Shown here: piece by piece, positions 22,562-41,366 of the stretch | Layout: the number at the start of each line of letters is the position of its first letter | How positions within the stretch are numbered: position 1 is the first letter of the stretch | Assembly (NCBI RefSeq): GCF_001625215.2 | Contig: NC_030383.2 | Coordinates: 42,652,380 to 42,716,379, forward strand | DNA from: Daucus carota subsp. sativus | Taxonomy: Eukaryota > Streptophyta > Magnoliopsida > Apiales > Apiaceae | Length of the DNA: 64,000 nucleotides | Direction of reading: 5' to 3' | Translations under genes and position numbers: made by a program | The notes under the pieces: model-generated | Database searches by the model: none | What the model was told of the DNA's origin: nothing | The model's input: the letters and a program-made list of their open reading frames with translations, nothing else

Positions 22562-22882
22562 TTAAGCTACTGGATGGCCATAAGAATCATCCATAATCTT
22601 CCCAGAAAATTCAAGAGGCTTACATCGTTCTCCCATGATGATCGTTCTCTTCCACAGCGCGTCTTCATCGTCATCAGTTCCACTGTAGTCTTCGTCGTGA
22701 TCTTGAACTTTTCTCCAAGAAATCATCTTCGCCATGATCAGAGCTTTACTATTGATATTACTCTGCAGCTTGGTCATGAGCTTCTTCTGGTCACCTCTTC
22801 CCACCCTAGCAATTTTCTTCTGCTTGTGCTGTCTGAATTTGTGTGAACCACATAAGATCCTTGCAATTGAAAAGATGGACAT
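22562..22882 (-). CDS. Small conserved plant protein (106 aa, uncharacterised)
   Basis: A single-exon frame. The N-terminal 35 residues are basic (FRQHKQKKIARVGRGDQKK), followed by an acidic patch (DHDEDYSGTDDDED, 61-74). The block DALWKRTIIMGERCKPLEF ends in SG near residue 94 and is the recognisable part: a WQK/WKR-x-I-L/I-MG-x-x-C-x-PL-x-FSG pattern that I associate with a land-plant family of short proteins. No function can be assigned. No signal peptide or membrane segment is clear beyond a weakly hydrophobic first ten residues. It lies tail-to-tail with the HMA gene. Confidence 0.72.
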   Translation of the reverse strand: MSIFSIARILCGSHKFRQHKQKKIARVGRGDQKKLMTKLQSNINSKALIMAKMISWRKVQDHDEDYSGTDDDEDALWKRTIIMGERCKPLEFSGKIMDDSYGHPVA

Positions 22883-23313
22883 AACTGATATTACGAAGAA
22901 GGTGATGAGGGTTTTGAGGTAAGAATTGAAGTCTGTGCATGAAAGACTTTGGTTGAGTCCTTGTTACAAGTTGATAATTTGATCAAATGTTCAACTTTTA
23001 CATTACAAGTCCGTTGACCGACTTGGACTGAATTGCAAGTGGCCAAACTCCAGAGTCCTAGTCAAGTATGATATTTGTTTCTTTTTAAACTCAGTATACT
23101 TCTAAAATGTGATTTGTTTATACTTCAGTTACAATATTTTTATCGTTCACTACTTCTTTACGAAGTTTTTCTGTTGCTTATTTTTCAATATGTTATAGGA
23201 TCACTTTTTTTTTTTTTTTTTTTGCGATCGAATATCGAATAATTAACAAAATTGACTTCGGAACGGAAAAAACCCGGACAAAGAACGGATATTACAAAAT
23301 ACTTGCAACATTA

Positions 23314-24332
23314 GGGGCTGGTATTGTATCATGATTTTTAATGACTTTTAATGACTTTTAAAATCTTGGTGTATTCAATTAAGACTTTTAAATACTCCTT
23401 AAAAGTAAAGAGGTATTGTATCAGGATTTTTAAAAAGTCTTTCAAAGTTTGAGGTATTGAATTACAACTTTTAAAGAGTTATTAAAAGTCAGTTGTTATT
23501 CAATATATCAATGACTTCGGTGGAAAAATATAATTGATAGACTTTTAATGACTTTCTATAGAAAATTGCATATATTTTTTCAGAAAATTGTCAGGCCATT
23601 CTTGAAAAGATTTGATATGACTTTTTCTTCCCTCAATTAACCGGTCGCTCCAACCTAGGGTTCAACCTCTGCGAAAAGTCTCCCCAATTCATCCTCTGTA
23701 AAAAAGGTTCCTTTTCTTCTCAATTATGATTCTCTATTATCATTATGTGTTTTTAGATATATATAGATCTACTTGCTTCAGCTAATAATAATATGTATAC
23801 GTTACTTGTGTTTTATTTTTTCTGCATATACACATATATGTATCAATATGCACAGAAAAATGGGCGCTAAAATACCCTAAAATCCGTAAATTTATGGTAT
23901 CAAAAGTGAATACAAAAATCTGATACAAGGTCACAATTAACATTTATGTTTGTAAATATGATTCAGTAAACAGTATTACAGTATTATTGTATATATAATA
24001 CAGCAATAATACCTTGTACTCAATTTTGTAGTCGCCAGATTTGTGAACATACACCCAACTTGGGTATAGCAGAAGATCGAGAGGTATAGCAGAAGATCGA
24101 GAGGGTTTCAGATAGGCTATTTATGATTTTAAAAAAAGTCTATTAAAGTATTTCAAAGTCATGAATTTGTAAAAAAAAGTCTGTTAAAGTTTTTAAAAGT
24201 CATTGTCTCGGGAGTCATGAATTGTTTTTGGAATCTTTAAGAAGTCAACGAGAGTCATTAAAAGTCTATAAAATCCATCAAAGTCATCCTCCCAAAATTT
24301 GTCATTAAAAGTCATGATACAATACCAGCCCC
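23314..24332. mobile_element. PIF/Harbinger-type non-autonomous element, TTA TSD
   Basis: The 1019-bp element has ends GGGGCTGGTATTGTATCATGA (inverted) and TTA duplications at 23311-23313 and 24333-24335. Subterminal regions carry many actttta/taaaagt repeats in both orientations. No transposase is seen. An internal 20-bp tandem repeat (ggtatagcagaagatcgaga) lies at about 24063-24103. Confidence 0.9.
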
Positions 24333-24335
24333 TTA

Positions 24336-24869
24336 GTCTCTGGATACTCTGATAATTTTGTGGAAAGATTACTTGCGCATAGTTTCTAAGAAATGTTCTA
24401 AACAATTCAAAAAGACATAGAAGGCTATACTTCTGCGAGGTCTGCAAGTTATTTGCTAACACAATGCTTATTTGTGGGCAAAATTCTCATTTATATGATA
24501 TTTTTTAGAATATTTTTTTTTGATATATATTTAACATTTTTAGATTTAGAAACTTAATTTTTAGATAAATTTTGGAAGGAAAAAAATACATCAAACGTGA
24601 TTGAGCTGTTTAGAAGACGATTTGATACGTAAATATTATTACAGGTATAAGGGCAATTTTATTGAAATACATGTAGCATTACACAGATGCAAGTGTGACA
24701 AACTAAAGCACAAAGTTACAAGAAGAAGAGTACTAGAAAGGAAGGCATTATTTAAAGACAAGCATATATATAGCCATAAATCTTGTTAGACATGAGAACA
24801 ATTGTAATAGCTATATAACTTATAACAAAGCGAGACTCAAAGCATAGTAATATGGAGCGGTGGGATGAG
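24336..24869. other. Intergenic, including 3' flank of the gene ending at 24870
   Basis: AT-rich with no recognisable feature apart from the probable 3' untranslated region next to 24870. Confidence 0.4.
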
Positions 24870-25091
24870 CTAAATAGGAATCGCTTTGTTGACCTTGGGA
24901 TACACCACGGTGGCCGGATGCGCCATTATGCGCCTGCCCTTGACGTGCTTGAATATGTACACCACCGCTCCCACCGGCCATTCCACCACCGCCGCCGCCG
25001 CCATTGCCAGAAAACCTACCGTCGGACCCACTACCTTGCACCGGCATGGGTTGCTTCCTGTTCCACACTGCACGCATATTGGAAACCCCAT
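24870..25091 (-). CDS. Small conserved plant membrane protein (73 aa)
   Basis: A single-exon frame starting MGFPICVQCG at 25091. Two Cys pairs sit at the N terminus (CVQC at 6-9, CRC at 16-18). An Ala/Val-rich hydrophobic segment follows (residues 21-46, with AAAAVVEWPVGAVVY). The ending is KGRRIMAHPATVVYPKV. I recognise the pattern as a short plant-wide family, but I know of no experimentally defined role. Length and the whole sequence fit that family without gaps. A TATA box lies 145 bp upstream of the ATG. The longer glycine-rich open frame overlapping on the same strand (24820-25077) and a His-rich plus-strand frame are shadows. Confidence 0.8.
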   Translation of the reverse strand: MGFPICVQCGTGSNPCRCKVVGPTVGFLAMAAAAVVEWPVGAVVYIFKHVKGRRIMAHPATVVYPKVNKAIPI

Positions 25092-25235
25092 TCTACCTTG
25101 CTATATAAGTTTGTGTATAAAAGTTGAAAGTTTAGCTCTTTGTTCAGACAAGAGTTTGAGTTGTAATGAAAGACAGAGTTTAGTAGATTGTAAAAGCTCT
25201 CGAATATTTTGAGAAATAAGGGAAAGCTTGTGCTG

Positions 25236-25243
25236 TATTTATA
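25236..25243 (-). promoter_or_regulatory. TATA box of the 73-aa protein gene
   Basis: The minus strand reads CACTATAAATACAG, a consensus plant TATA box. It leaves room for a leader of about 110 bp before the ATG at 25091. Confidence 0.65.
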
Positions 25244-26133
25244 GTGGAATTGAATTTGGTGACTCATACGTGTTTATATTATTTATTTATTATCCATTAT
25301 TATCCTATAGGCTACGAGACTTGTGAGGTTTGGTCACGGGCATGGGGAGCTGCGAATTTTACATTTCTTAACAAAGCGAGATGATACGTGTTGCAATATC
25401 CGGGTTGTGGCAATTCTACGTGGTGCAATACAGAGGCTGGCACGTAATGGATTCTTCTGACTTCATATCCTTTAGAGGAAAGTGGTTGCCGGATCGATGC
25501 GGTTTTATGGTAAAACTGAAACTAAAACCGCATAGCTTCAATTTTTAAAATTAAAAATCGAAACCGTTGGATCGGTTACGGTTCAGTTTAGTTCTTTTTT
25601 ATTTCTCGGTTACAATTAGTTCAGTATCGGTTATAAAACCGTATACACAAAAATAAATATTGAATTCTTTCTTCATTTAAAATACGTGAAATTTATATTA
25701 CAATATTCATCAACCAAAATAAGAATACAATTTTTTATTATAAAATAATAAATTTAATATACACCGCATGTCTGCAGCTCACAACTCAACAAGTTTACAA
25801 GTGTACCTTCTGCAGTATTACAATTCTTAGAGCACATGCACTTGCTCTCAAAAAATACTACAGTATCTTACTGCTCTCTTGCCGCAAACTATTCCCCAAC
25901 AAACTACTATCTTTTGCATATGAACATAAATATTAAGCTACAACATGAAACTACTTCATCAGACACCGGAAAATAAAAAGACAAGAATTTTAAAATCGAC
26001 CCTGAATATCAAAGAAGCACTAGTGTCTTTGTGCTTCTGCAAGCTGCAAGCCTGCAACTGACCCAGTTGTTACTTGTTAGTGCGTGTTAGAGCACTAGTA
26101 GTGATCACTAGATGAGTCCAATTTATAGTTTTC

Positions 26134-26242
26134 TTTTTTCCTTTTTTCTAATTGATTACACGCACATATGGGGAGTCGAACTCCCGACCTCCCGCAAAGG
26201 GTACAGGAGCTCTATCAACACCACACCAACATCTTGTTGGCT
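26134..26242 (-). mobile_element. tRNA-derived SINE
   Basis: The minus strand reads a box A-like segment (tggtgtggtgttgatagagc) and a box B-like segment (gggagttcgactcccc), spaced as in a tRNA. The element ends in an A-rich tail (attagaaaaaaggaaaa). Imperfect target duplications caatttatagttttc (26119-26133) and caattttatagttttc (26243-26258) flank it. It has no functional cloverleaf, so it is not a tRNA gene. Confidence 0.75.
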
Positions 26243-26315
26243 CAATTTTATAGTTTTCCTCTGCTAGGCTCAATATAGTAAGAAAGATCGAATAATTCGT
26301 AATCTTATATATATA

Positions 26316-26342
26316 CTAGCCTTTAACCCGTGCGAAGCACGG
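26316..26342 (-). mobile_element. Possible Helitron 3' terminus
   Basis: On the minus strand a perfect hairpin (ccgtgc-ttc-gcacgg) is followed by gttaaaggCTAG and then T. This is the hairpin plus CTRR plus T signature of Helitron 3' ends. A short direct repeat (ataattcgtaat at about 26292 and 26351) brackets it, which is not expected for a Helitron and lowers confidence. No 5' TC end was found. Confidence 0.45.
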
Positions 26343-27468
26343 ACGGTTATATAATTCGTAATTTATTATTTATAATTTAAATTTTAACATTATTTTATTA
26401 GTATTTTAATATTAATGAATTGAATTTTAATTAAATTATATTAACCAACGGATTATATTTTATCATGAAAATTTAGCTTTTACAATTTATTATCAATTTA
26501 TTAAAAAAAAATATGTTATTAATATGTGATAATTTATTATTCAATTAATCTTAAATCGGATTTTTCATATTTCATATATATTCATATATATGAAAAAACA
26601 TATTTGTCATGTAACATATTAGAGTTAGAAAAGGTTACGTAATGATTCGTGTTTGTATTGAAATAGAACATGTTAGAGTTAAAAAGATTTATCAATATTA
26701 TATATTTATAATTTTATTTTTAACATTATTATAATTTTTTATGAAATATTATATGATAATGTATTATCACGAGTGTTTTTAGTATTTGAAAATGTTTAAC
26801 AATTTAAGAGTAATAGACCTCCACATGCTGTAAACTTATAGTTGGAGAGGGAGATTACCAAACCAAAAATTATAATTAAAATTTTGGACTACAAATTATA
26901 CCTATATTGACTTATTATGGTATCGATAGATATTTATGTGTAAGTTTTAAGATTTTATATAAATTATAAATAATATATAATTTTTTAAGATTTTATATAA
27001 ATTATAAATAATTTATTTAAAGTTCAGATCGGTTCGTTTTTTGTCGGATCGGTTTCTATCCAAAACTGAAATCGAATAATCGGTTTCGGTTTTTAATTTT
27101 TCGAATCCTTTTTTGTCGGTTTCGGTTTTGGATTTATTCGTTTTTTCTCACCCCTGCCACTAGGGCTGAGCAAAACAGAACCGAACCGAAAAAACCGAAC
27201 CGAACCGTACAAATTCGGTCCGGTTTGGTTTTTTAAAATTTCGGTTAGTTCGGTTTTCGATTATAACCGAATTAAAAGTTTGGTCCGGTCCGGTTTTTGA
27301 AAAAATTATTTCGGTTTAACCGAAATAACCGACGTTTTAATTATATATAATTTTAAAATTATATTTATATATAATATGATAATATATATAATAAAATAAA
27401 TAATAATAATAACAATAATACATTCAAGAGCAACCTACACAACTAAAAACCTATACCCCAATCTTATA

Positions 27469-27785
27469 CTCCCTCCGTCCCCCTCAATTGTTTACATTGG
27501 AGGGGGACATTGGAGGGGGCACGGAGACCAAGACAATGTATGAAAAATGAGTAAAATTAGATGAAAAGTGGGTAAAGTGGTGGGACCTACCAATATTTAA
27601 TAATAGATTTGAGATAGTGGAGAAAAGTAGTGGGTGTAATAGTAGTTTTTATTGTTAAATATGAGATAATGGGAGAAAATAGTGAATGTAATGATAGGAA
27701 AAACTTACTATTTATAGTAACGTAAAGAAATGAGAGCAGACATCCTAAAATAGTAACCGTAAAGACATGAGAGAGACCGAGGGAG
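27469..27785. mobile_element. Stowaway-like MITE (second family), TA TSD
   Basis: The ends CTCCCTCCGTCCCC and, complemented, CTCCCTCGGTCTCTCTCATG are flanked by TA at 27467-27468 and 27786-27787. Internal sequence (attgtttacattgg, gtgggacctacc) differs from the elements at 8329 and 17685. Confidence 0.8.
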
Positions 27786-28154
27786 TAATCTGTTAAGCAG
27801 CATCGAGCGGCAACCGAGCAGACAACCACCAGCCCCTTTGCTTCTTGCGACCACCAGATCTAATAGTAAAGCATCAGAAGCATAACTGCACATTCAATCT
27901 TCCGATTCAAGCTCCGACTCTGCCTTGCTACAGCCTGCCAGGTAGTGGGGCTATATGATGTACTAATAACTGATGTAATCGTGATATTAATCTTTTCAAT
28001 CATGGATATTAATCATTTTCGATCCATAATGTTGTACTTATTTATGTATTTTCTTATTCTTATATTTATGTTGCAATTTTTTAAAAATTTCGGTTAAAAA
28101 CGAACCGAACTGAATAACCGAAATTATTTTGGTTCAGTTCGGTTTGAATAATAA

Positions 28155-28833
28155 GGGGTTTTATATCAAATTGCCCACCGAACTCGGTAAAACATATCAA
28201 GTAGCTACCCAATCTCCACGGCGACTCATTTAAACCACTGAAATGCTATTATATATCATTCCGGTACCTGAATAGCGTGAAATGCAACACAGGTGATCTG
28301 TAATAGTCAGACTTCATACCTGAAATCATAAAGTTTATGAACTGCAATCCAATGTACTATCAAATGAGGTTGATTTCTCTCGGGAGTCCAGACATGCACT
28401 TCAGCCGTCAACAGACACCCAATATATTGTTAGATATTCAAGGTCTACATGACTAGTTATGAACCAAAATAGTGAGTACATGTCCTGAAAGCAAATATAG
28501 ATCAAGGTGCAGATATACAACTTAGCTGAAGGTTAAGAAAAACAATAGCATTTTCTGAGTCTCATTGCCTTCGGTTTCCAAGAATCTATTATATATATAT
28601 CATTCCGGTACCTGAATATTACCGAACTCGGTACTTGATAAAATTCGCTTACCCCTTTAAGGATCACAAAACACTATTCTATCCTTCGGGAGGGTAATAT
28701 ATTCATCATATATATGTATAGTTAACGGAATGATATATAATAGCATTTCAGTGGTTTAAATGAGTCGCCGTGGAGATTGGGTAGCAACTTGATATGTTTT
28801 ACTGAGTTCGGTGGGCAATATGATATAAAACCC
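28155..28833. mobile_element. Mutator-like MITE, 9-bp TSD, related to 10732-11293
   Basis: The 679-bp element has duplications gaataataa (28146-28154 and 28834-28842). The ends are GGGGTTTTATATCA (left) and, complemented, GGGTTTTATATCA (right). Long inverted arms include gcccaccgaactcg, ctacccaatctccacgg and gcgactcatttaaaccact. The terminus and internal order match the element at 10732. Confidence 0.9.
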
Positions 28834-28949
28834 GAATAATAAGTTCAGTCCGGTTCGATTTTCAAAATTTTAAAATTTCAATTTTCTGTTATTACGGTTC
28901 GATTGGGTTTTTAACCGAACCGACAGTTTTGCTTGGGCTTACTTGCCAT

Positions 28950-30059
28950 CCTCGGCTGTCTTTTCTTAAGGTCGTGTACAGTTTATCTAAGGCCTGTGAT
29001 GTTAAATTGCAGAGGACATGATTTGTTGTCTTCTTACCAGAGCCCACATCAACTCAAGCCCAGATTATTACTTGTCTGATTTTGGCCCAAGAGAACTAAA
29101 GCCGAGGCAAATATAATTGAAGTCCTGTTATTTGTTCTCTTGTTTCATACTCGCAGTAGAATAAGATGTACTAACAATTACGAGAAGAGAAGATCCCCTC
29201 ACAGCCTCCTCCCGAACCATCAGCAGCACTATCTTTCGAACCTTTTGAAACATCTAACATTGTCTCGACAAATATCCGATCCTCCGAGTCCTTACCAACA
29301 TACACATCTCTCATACTAATCGGGCCTGATTCTCGACTCAACTCAACAGTTTTCACTAGCGATACATATACACTACATACTCGATATACACAGCAAAGGG
29401 AGGATACACAGCAAATAGAGTTATGGGTATCGACAAATCATGAAAAGCGGGAGATTAGAGGTATGTTATATTCTAATATAAGTCTAAATACTTGATAAAA
29501 TTAGTGCAAGGCAAGTGTTTGATAAATTGTCACATCCAGATTTGAGAACCAGCCGGAGAGATCTATAATTAGGCATAAAATAAATATACCTCTGAGCTAC
29601 TCTGTCTTGTTCATTGAGTGCTGATGTAGACTCTGTTTTTGAGATGAGGTGATAGTTGACATCAAAAATATAGAGCTTGTGATTTAGAGATGATAATCTC
29701 AGTATTCAGGATTCAGCAGTGAGTATTTAAGTCGGTTCAAAAGCCTTGCTCGAGTTTATCCATTTAATATGACTTCCTGTTTGTGTTGGAGTACTTTTCC
29801 TGTGCTAGACAGTGTTCTCGGATGATTGTATTAAAGGCATGTTGTTTACTTTCTTCTTATTTTTTTTTTGTAAATTTTCTTGGCTAGTTATCAGAGATTT
29901 CAGTTTCCTTCCTGAAATAACAGATTGAAGATATTGTTTTGTTAATTTTTTGACTCAAAAAGTATATATTATTTTAATTATATTAAAAAAATGGTTAATC
30001 CATATTTTGACCCGAAACCATTTTTTACCCAAACCAATTTTAAACCATATTTAATTAAA
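28950..30059. other. Intergenic, unassigned
   Basis: A short minus-strand open frame at 29171-29356 (MKTVELSRESGPISMRD) is moderately GC-rich but matches nothing I know. The rest is AT-rich and shows no clear feature. Confidence 0.35.
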
Positions 30060-31132
30060 GAGCTTATTGCAATTCGCACCCTTAGACTTCGGCCCAAAAA
30101 CACTTTAGTATGCGAACTTTAGATAATTGCACTTCGCCACCCACTGGTATTTTGTGCGCGGCAATATGCACCCCTTCCGTCAAAATTTAACGGTTCCGTT
30201 AAAAAATTGAGGGCAATTGTGTCATTAAAAAAAATTAAATACAAACCCATTACTAGTGGCTTAATAAGACAGTTTCTGTGTTCCAGCATGAAGAAAGTTT
30301 CTAAAATCATCGATTATTTTGCTACCTCTATCAACTTCTTCTATCCTAGTCTCTGAAGAGCTGTCGTTTCTAGACCTTGGGGTGGCATATGATTTACCAG
30401 AAGTCAGAAGATAGACTCAACCGAAGCTCAAGGCCATTGTCATCCTCCATTTGAAAGTGACACAAAGTGTTCAATATGATTTACAGAAAATAATCAAGTT
30501 TCAAAATTGCAGCTTCAACTGAAGCATTACCTTGATGGTCAACGATGTCAACTTTTAAAGTCTACAGACCATCAAAACTGAACTACGGCATGAGAGAAAG
30601 CTTTATTAAAGACTAACTTTAGTCTTTTGCATCAAAACATTTAATTAACTACATACAAGATTTAATCATCAAGCACTAGTTGTATTAAACCAGCCCAGTG
30701 GTATTTACTGTAGTTTTAAATCTATTCATATTTCACATAAAAATTACAGGTATACAAATATAGAAATCAAACTCCGCTGGGTATCACCCACAAAAAATGT
30801 TATAGTTACACTTGATAGACCAATACCCTCTTCATTCTCCCTTCATCATCATCCACATTGTTGCAGCATGTAATATTGCTGTAAATTAGGGCCAATGAAC
30901 ATGAGATTAGGGCTTATATAAAGTAAAATGGAGAAGAGGATAGATAAAAACTTGATTTCCCGTTTTACCCCTGCTAAAGTAACGTTAAACATGAAAATTT
31001 AACGGAGATTGACGGAAGGGGTGCAAATTGCCGCGCACAAAAGACCAGTGGGTGGCGAAGTGCAATTATCTAAAGTTTGCATACTAAAGTGTTTTTGGGC
31101 CGAAGTCTAGGGGTGCGAATTGCAATAAGCTC
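30060..31132. mobile_element. MULE-like long-TIR element, 9-bp TSD, 1.07 kb
   Basis: Exact duplications ttaattaaa (30051-30059 and 31133-31141) flank inverted ends GAGCTTATTGCAATTCGCA. Arms run about 150 bp (cggcccaaaaacacttta, gaagtgcaattatctaaag, cccttccgtcaa). The interior (about 30230-30960) has no open frame I can assign. It could be captured host DNA, but I cannot show a source. Confidence 0.9.
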
Positions 31133-31141
31133 TTAATTAAA

Positions 31142-31612
31142 TATGGATCAAATATGGTTTCGCGTCATGACCAAATCCAAATTTATTGATCCAAAACCAA
31201 TCCACATCCATTTTATGCCACATGTGAGGTAAAATTATATACAATGTGTATTGGATTGCATTTTCTATATAATTTTTATAAATTTTATTTATAAAAATAT
31301 ATATTAATGTATTGGATTAATTGCACATTGGATTGCATTTTTCTATATAATTTCTATAAATTTTATTTATAATATATACTAATTTATAATATATTTAGCT
31401 GATGTCCTGCCGAGTGAAGAGATGCTGTTCTAAATCAGAAGAGTTATGAACTGATTTGTCAATCGAAACAAGCATCTGTCAAGCGGAGTTCACTAACAAA
31501 ATCCGAAACAAGCTACAGATGAACAACTTTGCCCCAGATCTATACAGTAAACTTGGCTAAATTAATAATCTAGATTCTGCTCTGGAGTTGTGTGTGGCTA
31601 ATTCCTTGAGGA
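31142..31612. other. GPI8 upstream region
   Basis: Contains a direct duplication (ttggattgca at 31251 and 31328, unit 77 bp, nearly identical over about 50 bp) and then about 200 bp of less AT-rich sequence before the ATG, likely promoter and leader. No clear TATA box was chosen. Confidence 0.45.
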
Positions 31613-39386
<7,774 letters not shown>

Positions 39387-40687
39387 AGGTAACAACCTCT
39401 TCAGGTTTTGTTTTTTTCTCTTTCACTTTTGTCAATAGTTTAATACGTTTTATAAAAGATTGTTATGAATCCACATATCTTAATATGTACATGTCCTTAT
39501 TTCCAATAGAGATGAAAGTCCAACTTCTTTTAGCAATTTTCTAACTAATTATGATTTATTAAAGGAAAAATTGTCCCTACTGTCCAGAATAAGAGTTCAA
39601 ATTTCAAGTTGAATATGCTATATATCATGGTATGATAACAAAATTCATGTAAACACCTTAACCAGTTTGGCGCTGAGGCTCAAATGAGTCTTCCCTGTTT
39701 ATTAGGACATAATGACTATTGATAAATGAATAGCAGAATGAATGACAAGTGACAACATTCATATTCAGAATTTTACACTTAATTTATGAAGTCTAGTTTT
39801 ATCTCCTTATCCATAAGGTCTTGTTAAATTTATTTATTTTTGCTTTATTTATCATGAACTATACACGTGTACACAAGTGCATACACCAGTTCCCTTTTTC
39901 TTTTCTTTTTTTACTTTTCTTTGGCTAATCTGGTATCCTTACTTTTTGTTGTACACTGTTCCATCCTTGAAGTTTCACATTTTTCAATATAAATTTGTTC
40001 AGTGTTGATGTGGTGCAGATTAACTGGATCCATTATACAAAGCCATGCTGTGCAAAGTCAGTTATCTGCCTCATAGTATAGACTTGAGTGTGGTCATAAC
40101 ATATAAGAGTGGAGTCTTGTTGTCATTGCTTTCGAACATAGAGCAACATTTAGAGCATGGTTTAGAAAGAGATCTGGATAGATGTTATTTATTAAGTCAC
40201 AGAGCAGGCCTCATTGGAGATTTTTATTTAGACGAGAGGTAGCCATCGACTCTGATGGGGCACCGGGCCGGGAATACTACTATATATTTCAGTCCCCACT
40301 CAAATTGTGCAACTCTAGCCTCCTTCCAAAATTTGTTTTAATATTTGTACAAAATCTGTACAAGGAGTTTATGATGTTTGGTGGACTTAGCTTCTTAGCC
40401 TTTATATTTAATGTTAATTCTGTTCATAACTTAGTTTTTTTTTTTTTTTTTTCTTTTCATTGTACTGGTATTGATGTGTTTATTCGATCCTGATTATGTA
40501 GGTGTATTTGGACAAAAATTAACTCAAGTATTTGTTGCGCTAAGACCGGTTTATATCTATCGGTTATATTCATAAAAATAACAGGTTGATAATGTTTATA
40601 TTATTATTAATAATATATATTTGTTTTGCTTTGATGAAATTGATTATCGAATAATATTCTGAAAATTATATGTTATTATTATTTTAC
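39387..40687. other. GPI8 3' region
   Basis: Probable 3' untranslated sequence, perhaps with an intron from 39389 (gtaacaacc) to an acceptor near 40018 (ggtgcag). No independent gene is supported. A T-rich run lies at about 40435-40453. Confidence 0.4.
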
Positions 40688-41339
40688 AGAGAAAAGTTCT
40701 ATGGAGACTGCATTTTGTGGAGGATGGAGAGACTTAATCACAGCCATCCAATCTTTAAACATCCAAGGGCTGTAAATATTTGTCCTGCACATTCATTTTC
40801 TCTCCCTATCCTGTCCTGTAGTTCTAAATCGGTATACAATAAGTAGTACTTCTAAATCCTGCATAACATAAAATAATAATTCCGTAATATTGGTGTTCAA
40901 TCATCGAAATCCTAACAAATAAAAATGATAATTGCATACAAAACAAAGATGTTGTTGGACATTGCTATGATTGGTACTGAACTCGTCGTCATTGTCCTCC
41001 AACAAATTGAATTTGTTGCAAGACAAGATAATACTTAGATATATTACAAATACGCAGGACAAATTATTAACATTACATTACTAGAAATGTAGGACAAAAA
41101 AAAGTGTAAATTATAAAGATAGCTTTGAATTAAAATTAAAACAGGAAATGCATGACAAGAATATTGATAATACATTACTAGAAATGCAGGACAAGAATAA
41201 TGTAAATTATTAATGTTACATTACTAGAAATGCAGGACAAAAAATATTTAATCATGTCCATTAATTGTCATATTATTTTAACAGTTGATTATGTAGTCTC
41301 TAAGTACTCCAAATATTTGGTCTCCATAGAGCCCAACTC
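40688..41339. mobile_element. MITE with GTTCTATGGAGAC ends, copy 2, about 8-bp TSD
   Basis: The 652-bp copy is flanked by tattttac (40680-40687 and 41340-41347). The ends agagaaaagttctatggaga and, complemented, gagttgggctctatggagac match. Internal atgcaggacaa repeats are shared with copy 1. Confidence 0.85.
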
Positions 41340-41366
41340 TATTTTACATTGTTATAAATAAAATAT

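Larger units (their letters stand above)
25490..27160. mobile_element. Nested transposon mosaic (hAT-like ends, SINE, possible Helitron end)
   Basis: Both borders are dense in GGTTTCGGTT/AACCGAAAC-type subterminal repeats (25496-25650 and 27020-27150), as in Ac-like hAT elements. The right end reads, complemented, CAGGGGTGAGAAAAAACG. The left terminus is not identifiable. The interior holds a SINE (26134-26242) and a hairpin plus CTAG (26316-26342), and is otherwise AT-rich. Confidence 0.6.
27161..28941. mobile_element. hAT element with two nested MITEs
   Basis: The ends TAGGGCTGAGCAAAACAG (left) and, complemented, TAAGCCCAAGCAAAACTG (right) correspond. The flanks cctgccac (27153-27160) and cttgccat (28942-28949) match at 6 of 8 positions, as an aged 8-bp duplication. 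Subterminal GAACCGAACCG repeats occur on both sides. No transposase remains. MITEs at 27469-27785 and 28155-28833 are inserted within it. Confidence 0.8.

Noticed and set aside
24820-25127. Glycine-rich minus-strand frame and His-rich plus-strand frame
   Set aside because: Both overlap the 73-aa conserved protein in other frames. The His and Gly runs derive from its Ala/Val codons.
26134-26242. Possible tRNA gene on the minus strand
   Set aside because: Box A/B-like segments are present, but no cloverleaf forms. An A-rich tail and target duplications indicate a SINE.
29171-29356. Minus-strand 61-codon open frame
   Set aside because: No family match and no neighbouring exons. Kept only as a note in the intergenic entry.
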